A stretch of DNA of 64,000 nucleotides from Acidobacteriota bacterium (GTDB lineage Bacteria; Acidobacteriota; Blastocatellia; Chloracidobacteriales; Chloracidobacteriaceae). Below, one piece after another: positions 62,001-64,000 of the stretch; positions within the stretch are counted from its first letter, which is position 1; the number at the start of each line of letters is the position of its first letter. The stretch covers positions 36,838 to 100,837 of the forward strand of contig JACQXX010000045.1 in assembly GCA_016208495.1 (NCBI GenBank), read 5' to 3'. The position numbers were made by a program, and so were the translations under genes. The notes under the pieces are model-generated. The model made no database searches and had not been told where the DNA came from. It saw only the letters and a program-made list of their open reading frames with translations.

Positions 62001-64000
62001 TAACGGCGGGAAATAACATCACGTACACGGTGAACTTCACGAATAATGGACCAAGCGACGCCCAAACGGTGACGGTAACGGATGGGGTGCCGACGAACAC
62101 AACGTTTGTGTCAGCGACGGTCACGACCGGAACCGGGTGGAGCACGAGTGCACCGTCAGTGGGAGGAACCGGGAACGTGGTATTTTCCAAAGCGACGGTG
62201 GGAGCGAGCGAAACGGCGGTGTTTTCAATTGTGGTGAAAGTGAATGCGAGCACGGCGAGCGGAACCGTCATCAGCAACACGGCGACGGCAGGAACCGTGA
62301 CGACCGATCCGAACAGTGGAAACAGCAGCGGCACGGCGGCGACGACGGTGAGTACGAGCGCGGACCTGGCGGTGACCAAAGGTGACAGCCCAGACCCAAC
62401 CTTTGCGGGAAACACCATCACCTACACGGTGAACTTCACCAATAATGGCCCAAGCGAAGCCCAATCAGTGACGGTGACGGATGCGGTGCCGACCAATACC
62501 ACCTTTGTATCGGCAACGGTAACGACGGGAACCGGATGGGGCACAAGCACACCAGCGGTTGGTGGGATCGGGAACGTGGTGTTTTCCAAGGGGACAGTCG
62601 GCGCGAGTGAAACGGCGGTGTTCACCATCGTGGTGAATGTCAACGGAAGCACGAGTGCTGGAACGGTGATTAGCAACACGGCGACCACCACCACCACTAC
62701 GACCGATCCAACTGGCGGAAACAACAGCGCGACAGCGACGACGACGGTGCAGGTGCAAACGGATCTGGCCGTAACCAAGAGTGACAGCCCCGACCCAGTG
62801 GTGGCGGGAATGAATCTGGCGTACACGATCAACTTTGTGAACAACGGCCCCGGAGACGCGACGACGGTGACGGTGACGGATGGCGTTCCAGTCGGGACGA
62901 CATTTGTGTCAGCGACGGTGACGACGGGAACCGGGTGGAGCACGAGTGCGCCATCAGTTGGTGGAACGGGGAATGTGGTATTCAGCAAAGGCACCGTGCT
63001 CAATACGGAAACAGCGGTGTTTACGATAGTGGTGAACGTCAACAGCGGAGTGACGGCTGGATCAGTTATCAGCAACACGGCAACCGCGAACGCGGGAACG
63101 GATCCGAACCCGGCGAACAACAGCGCGACAGCGACGACGACGGTGACGGCGCAGGCTGATCTTTCGGTCACGAAGACGGACAGTCCCGACCCGGTGGCGA
63201 CGGGAACCAATCTGACGTACACGCTCAATTTCACCAACAACGGGCCATCGGCAGCCCAAACAGTGACGGTGACGGATGCGGTGCCGACCAACACCACATT
63301 TGTTTCAGCAAGTGTGATGACTGGAACGGGATGGAGCACCAGCGCGCCAGCGGTGGGTGGAACCGGGAACGTGGTGTTTTCCAAGGCAACCGTGGGTGCG
63401 GGAGAAACGGCCCAGTTCGAGGTGGTGGTGGCGGTCAACACGGGGTTGGCGGCGGGAACCACGATCACCAACAGCGCGATGGCAGCGAGCAGCACAACCG
63501 ACCCGGTAGGCGGAAACAACAGCGGGACGGCGACGACGGCGGTGATTGTGGGGCCGAACCTGGCCAAAGCCTTCAATCCGCCAGCGGTGCCGCCAAATAG
63601 TGTGTCAACGCTGACGTTTACAGTGACGAATCCAAATCCAGGGGTGGGGTTGACGGGAGTGAGCTTTACCGACAATCTACCCGCCGGAATGGAAGTGGCG
63701 GGAACGCCAAACGTGGTCAACGGATGTGGCGGGAGCGTGACGGCAAGTCCAGCCGGGACGAGCATTGTGGTGAGCGGGATAACCTTAGCACCAGGAGCGA
63801 GTTGCACGATATCGGTGGATGTGCTGGCGACGGGACTTGGGTCGCTGGTCAACACGACCGACGCGGTGACATCAACCAACGGAGGAACGGGGAATCAGGC
63901 GACGGCGACGCTGGTGTCAATTGTGAACGTGAACGAACCGTTCCAGTTGCTGGTGGCGGATACCAACAACCATCGGATTCAGAAGTTTGACGGGACGACG
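56027..64000 (+). CDS. Giant secreted beta-helix / DUF11-repeat / NHL protein (3' end outside window)
   Basis: An uninterrupted frame of 2658 codons from the ATG at 56027 to the window edge. A signal peptide lies at about 11-32 (FGSGFFFIGLILVFGV). A first DUF11-like domain (about 80-130) is followed by a cadherin/VCBS-like domain (about 135-235), then a long Gly/Ser/Thr/Asn-rich right-handed beta-helix (about 240-1120). A metzincin-like segment at 1279-1288 reads HQFGRALGLE, lacking the catalytic Glu and second His. Eight ~133-residue DUF11 repeats follow (60366-63540), then another DUF11-type domain and the start of an NHL repeat (VADTNNHRIQKFD). It is probably a cell-surface or matrix protein. 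Translated GGAACCC heptamers occur at 59954-59973 and 60105-60141. Confidence 0.88.
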   Translation, partial: MTSDRRISSRFFGSGFFFIGLILVFGVGNHLVVRETEARSQRLPGIEGSVPVAINPLLTSRTMFPKLGNPLRQTPTIAATKVDALQNDVDGDFAADPGDRLRYTVVITNSGGGNATGVNFTDTIDANTTLVAGSVKVSPLAIADSYNAVGNTTLTINTASGVRANDYDVDGVTPTASLVVTAGTFATTQGGSVTIAADGSFTYEPQVGDQNLTDTFTYTLTDGDGLTDTGTVTINLGQRVWYVDSTASAGGNGTFASRFDSLADVSGATGPDTAGDIIYVFERTGDYDGNMTLLNNQQLIGSGVALTVNTITVVAAGSNTTLVATAASTNSITLGSGNTVRGFTIGNTTGAGISGNSIGTFNADTLTINGTGQILSLSNGTINATSGITLSTTSTTQTAVVLTSMAGSLTAGGSISGSNGCFTFGGTLSVTYSGSATNGGGNPLVNISAHSTGTITFQTGTLSSTSNGGLTFDNADGTYNFNGTTTLNGGGARLTIFNGSSGTFGFGSNTSITNPTNVAFEENGSNAAITYNGTVSSNTAFRLVDIASNTGGSVTLSGNLSGTGSSTGISVSSNTGGTYTFSGGTKTLNTGASTAVNLSSNTGATINFTGGGLDIDTTSGTGFTATGGGTVNVTGTGNSITSTTGTALNVQNTTVGTSTLNFQSISSSGGSATGIILVNTGVNPLVVTGNGATSPKGGNGTGGTITNKTGGADGDGTTSSGVYINNGSATLQHMNLTRFDNFGVYGLSVNNVTVQYCTVGAISGSACADADGDIGTSTGSQDAAIVFGKSLPGGLNGFNTTGTPSFLLDNLKVFCSIEHQIEVYQQSHSFSGTVSNSDITDNSTSGGSDGIQIETHTDGNAGTPPANATISIQNCFFDDNKSQGIQAAANGDSTIDITINNCRLQKSTQGNEGFLLSNGTDGDLVAHVTNNAISGVGGVAIFVGQTAGNATAASSLTAVIKDNTITHPTSATNHAIIAFLTSCGAGASPVCAAAAAPANILIDRNTVTENSTSGVARAILVDTPDTNALPTYTATVINNIVSVGDNVNGVTPIVVQARQASAGCFDVRNNTATFPNGVPGGQFGIRVRQANTATVNLEQGVSSGTAATVLAANNPGTTTEVLGTVTVVSNATCQTAPSRPATTSSNSGTHLTSPGKTLSLPEPKELNRRAVTKLTPDQVSWLTEAAIARWLAAGAPVEKIDQMRAVKFGLADLEKGDLLTQTPSTLVLLDAKAGGYGWYIDPSPMDDVEFEKIVSETELEAGQASPAHGKVDLLTVIMHQFGRALGLEVLDGEEHAHKLMSGRMAVGVRRVPGSGYEKTGIQLSDSWLRDSTMKVITASYWTGIGDRKELSSDSLNSPTWNPEPGTRNPEPGLLRSGETVNSSIGTIPPGKSVTVRFDVDIDNPVPQGTAQVCNQGTVSGSNFSNVLTDDPDAAGAANPTCTQLDAANLAVTKSDAPDPVVAGSNITYTVNFVNNGPSAANTVTVTDAVPTNTTFVSATVTTGSGWSTSAPSVGGTGNVVFSKASVANAETAVFTIVVQVGAGVAEGTTITNSAVAASPKFDPDTANNTAMTTTMVIRRADLAVTKSDSPDPVVVTNTITYTVNFTNNGPNSADTVTVTDAVPTNTTFVSASVTTGTGWSTSAPSVGGTGNVVFSKASVANGETAVFTMVVNVNGSTPNGTTVTNTATAASTTTDPTGGNNSGTATTTVNTQADLAVTKSDSPDPVIAGNNLTYTVNFSNSGPGDATMVTVTDAVPTNTTFVSATVTTGTGWGTSAPSVGGTGNVVFSKATVTNGETAVFSIVVKVNANAVNGSTITNTATAGATTSDPVSGNNSGMATTTVNTSADLSVTKSDSPDPVTAGNNVTYTVNFTNNGPSDAQTVTVTDGVPTNTTFVSATVTTGTGWGTSAPSVGGTGNVVFSKATVAASETAVFTIVVKVNSNTASGAVITNTATAATATTDPTGGNNSATATTTVNTSADLSVTKSDSPDPVTAGNNITYTVNFTNNGPSDAQTVTVTDGVPTNTTFVSATVTTGTGWSTSAPSVGGTGNVVFSKATVGASETAVFSIVVKVNASTASGTVISNTATAGTVTTDPNSGNSSGTAATTVSTSADLAVTKGDSPDPTFAGNTITYTVNFTNNGPSEAQSVTVTDAVPTNTTFVSATVTTGTGWGTSTPAVGGIGNVVFSKGTVGASETAVFTIVVNVNGSTSAGTVISNTATTTTTTTDPTGGNNSATATTTVQVQTDLAVTKSDSPDPVVAGMNLAYTINFVNNGPGDATTVTVTDGVPVGTTFVSATVTTGTGWSTSAPSVGGTGNVVFSKGTVLNTETAVFTIVVNVNSGVTAGSVISNTATANAGTDPNPANNSATATTTVTAQADLSVTKTDSPDPVATGTNLTYTLNFTNNGPSAAQTVTVTDAVPTNTTFVSASVMTGTGWSTSAPAVGGTGNVVFSKATVGAGETAQFEVVVAVNTGLAAGTTITNSAMAASSTTDPVGGNNSGTATTAVIVGPNLAKAFNPPAVPPNSVSTLTFTVTNPNPGVGLTGVSFTDNLPAGMEVAGTPNVVNGCGGSVTASPAGTSIVVSGITLAPGASCTISVDVLATGLGSLVNTTDAVTSTNGGTGNQATATLVSIVNVNEPFQLLVADTNNHRIQKFDGTT
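59954..59973 (+). repeat. Translated GGTTCCG heptamers after the degenerate metzincin motif
   Basis: Almost three units, read as RVPGSGY. Confidence 0.85.
60105..60141 (+). repeat. Translated GGAACCC heptamers before the DUF11 repeats
   Basis: About five units read as NPEPGTRNPEPG, the same heptapeptide as in the propeller gene at 16326-16358. Confidence 0.9.
60366..63540 (+). repeat. Eight tandem DUF11 coding repeats (about 396-402 bp each)
   Basis: Units begin near 60366, 60762, 61164, 61560, 61959, 62358, 62757 and 63150, each opening with (A/S/T)DL(A/S)VTK-D-PDP and containing TVTVTD-VPTNTTFVSA. Copies 4 and 5 (61560 and 61959) are nearly identical in protein sequence, suggesting recent duplication or gene conversion. 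Strong codon bias leaves long open frames on the opposite strand. Confidence 0.95.

Noticed and set aside
60268..63879. Very long minus-strand open frames (for example 60826-62421 and 62422-63879) rich in Val, Ala, Thr and Pro
   Set aside because: They are antisense to the DUF11 repeats. The open frames arise from codon bias in the repeated plus-strand gene, carry no ribosome sites and repeat with the same ~133-codon period.
1..64000. tRNA and rRNA genes
   Set aside because: No convincing T-arm GGTTCGAxTCC context with a cloverleaf, and no rRNA-like segment, was seen. The GGTTCGA near 7225 lies within the omega-RNA-like element.

Overview
This looks like a chromosomal window from a Gram-negative, soil- or mat-type bacterium, most likely an Acidobacteriota member of the Blastocatellia kind. 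The assignment is inference from gene content: a CarH-like B12 regulator, betaine-lipid genes btaA/btaB, periplasmic 'two-component propeller' proteins with and without a PP2C output domain, Uma2 and DUF2277 proteins, an S23-type four-helix protein, and very large secreted DUF11/beta-helix, TIG and TPR proteins. No rRNA or tRNA gene was seen. Gene density is moderate and many intergenic spaces are filled with short tandem repeats.

Layout. 1-5.2 kb: the 3'-truncated part of a membrane-anchored protein gene, a CarH-like regulator divergent from a polyprenyl diphosphate synthase (their shared spacer holds repeated GGTCGTTTT boxes, a good sigma70-type promoter and a structured leader), then a SpoIIM-family membrane protein coupled to a ferritin-like protein. 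5.2-8.4 kb: S23-type protein, Nudix hydrolase, a small conserved-looking protein, a ~0.5 kb structured element best read as a stand-alone IscB omega-RNA (HEARO) without its nuclease, and an LpxH-like phosphoesterase. 8.5-12.5 kb: btaA, btaB, an aldose epimerase and a Uma2 protein. 12.5-19.8 kb: a secreted TIG/metzincin protein, a propeller-PP2C sensor and diacylglycerol kinase. 20-25 kb: an overlapping ATPase/TPR gene pair and a VanW-domain protein. 25-40 kb: a co-directional minus-strand run of envelope proteins (DUF3352, a 2574-residue TPR protein, a VIT-VWA protein, a membrane-anchored propeller). 40-43.4 kb: a GNAT enzyme, a glutaminase with the EF-hand/glutaminase/ankyrin layout of animal GLS, and a small membrane protein. 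43.4-47.4 kb: an A+T-richer NACHT NTPase with an N-terminal Mrr-like nuclease, a probable anti-phage gene. 48-56 kb: a broken secreted-protein gene, a pyruvate-kinase-like enzyme lacking the C domain, and small enzymes and secreted proteins. 56-64 kb: one giant secreted protein gene running off the right edge, with a beta-helix region, a degenerate metzincin motif, eight DUF11 repeats and the start of an NHL propeller.

Two things stand out across the window. First, at least six unrelated tandem repeats share a 7-bp period (GACTACT, GGTTCCG, AACCCTG, CTTCATT, ATAATTC, TGGTTAG). They sit at gene ends, often supply the stop codon, and in several places are translated inside proteins. Second, several apparently mobile or structured non-coding elements are present: the omega-RNA-like element, two copies of a ~220-bp palindromic element, and other inverted repeats.

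Functionally, the polyprenyl synthase, btaAB, dgkA, the LpxH-like enzyme and the VIT/VWA, TPR and propeller proteins point to envelope-lipid and cell-surface biology. The NACHT gene and the ATPase/TPR pair are the defence-type candidates.
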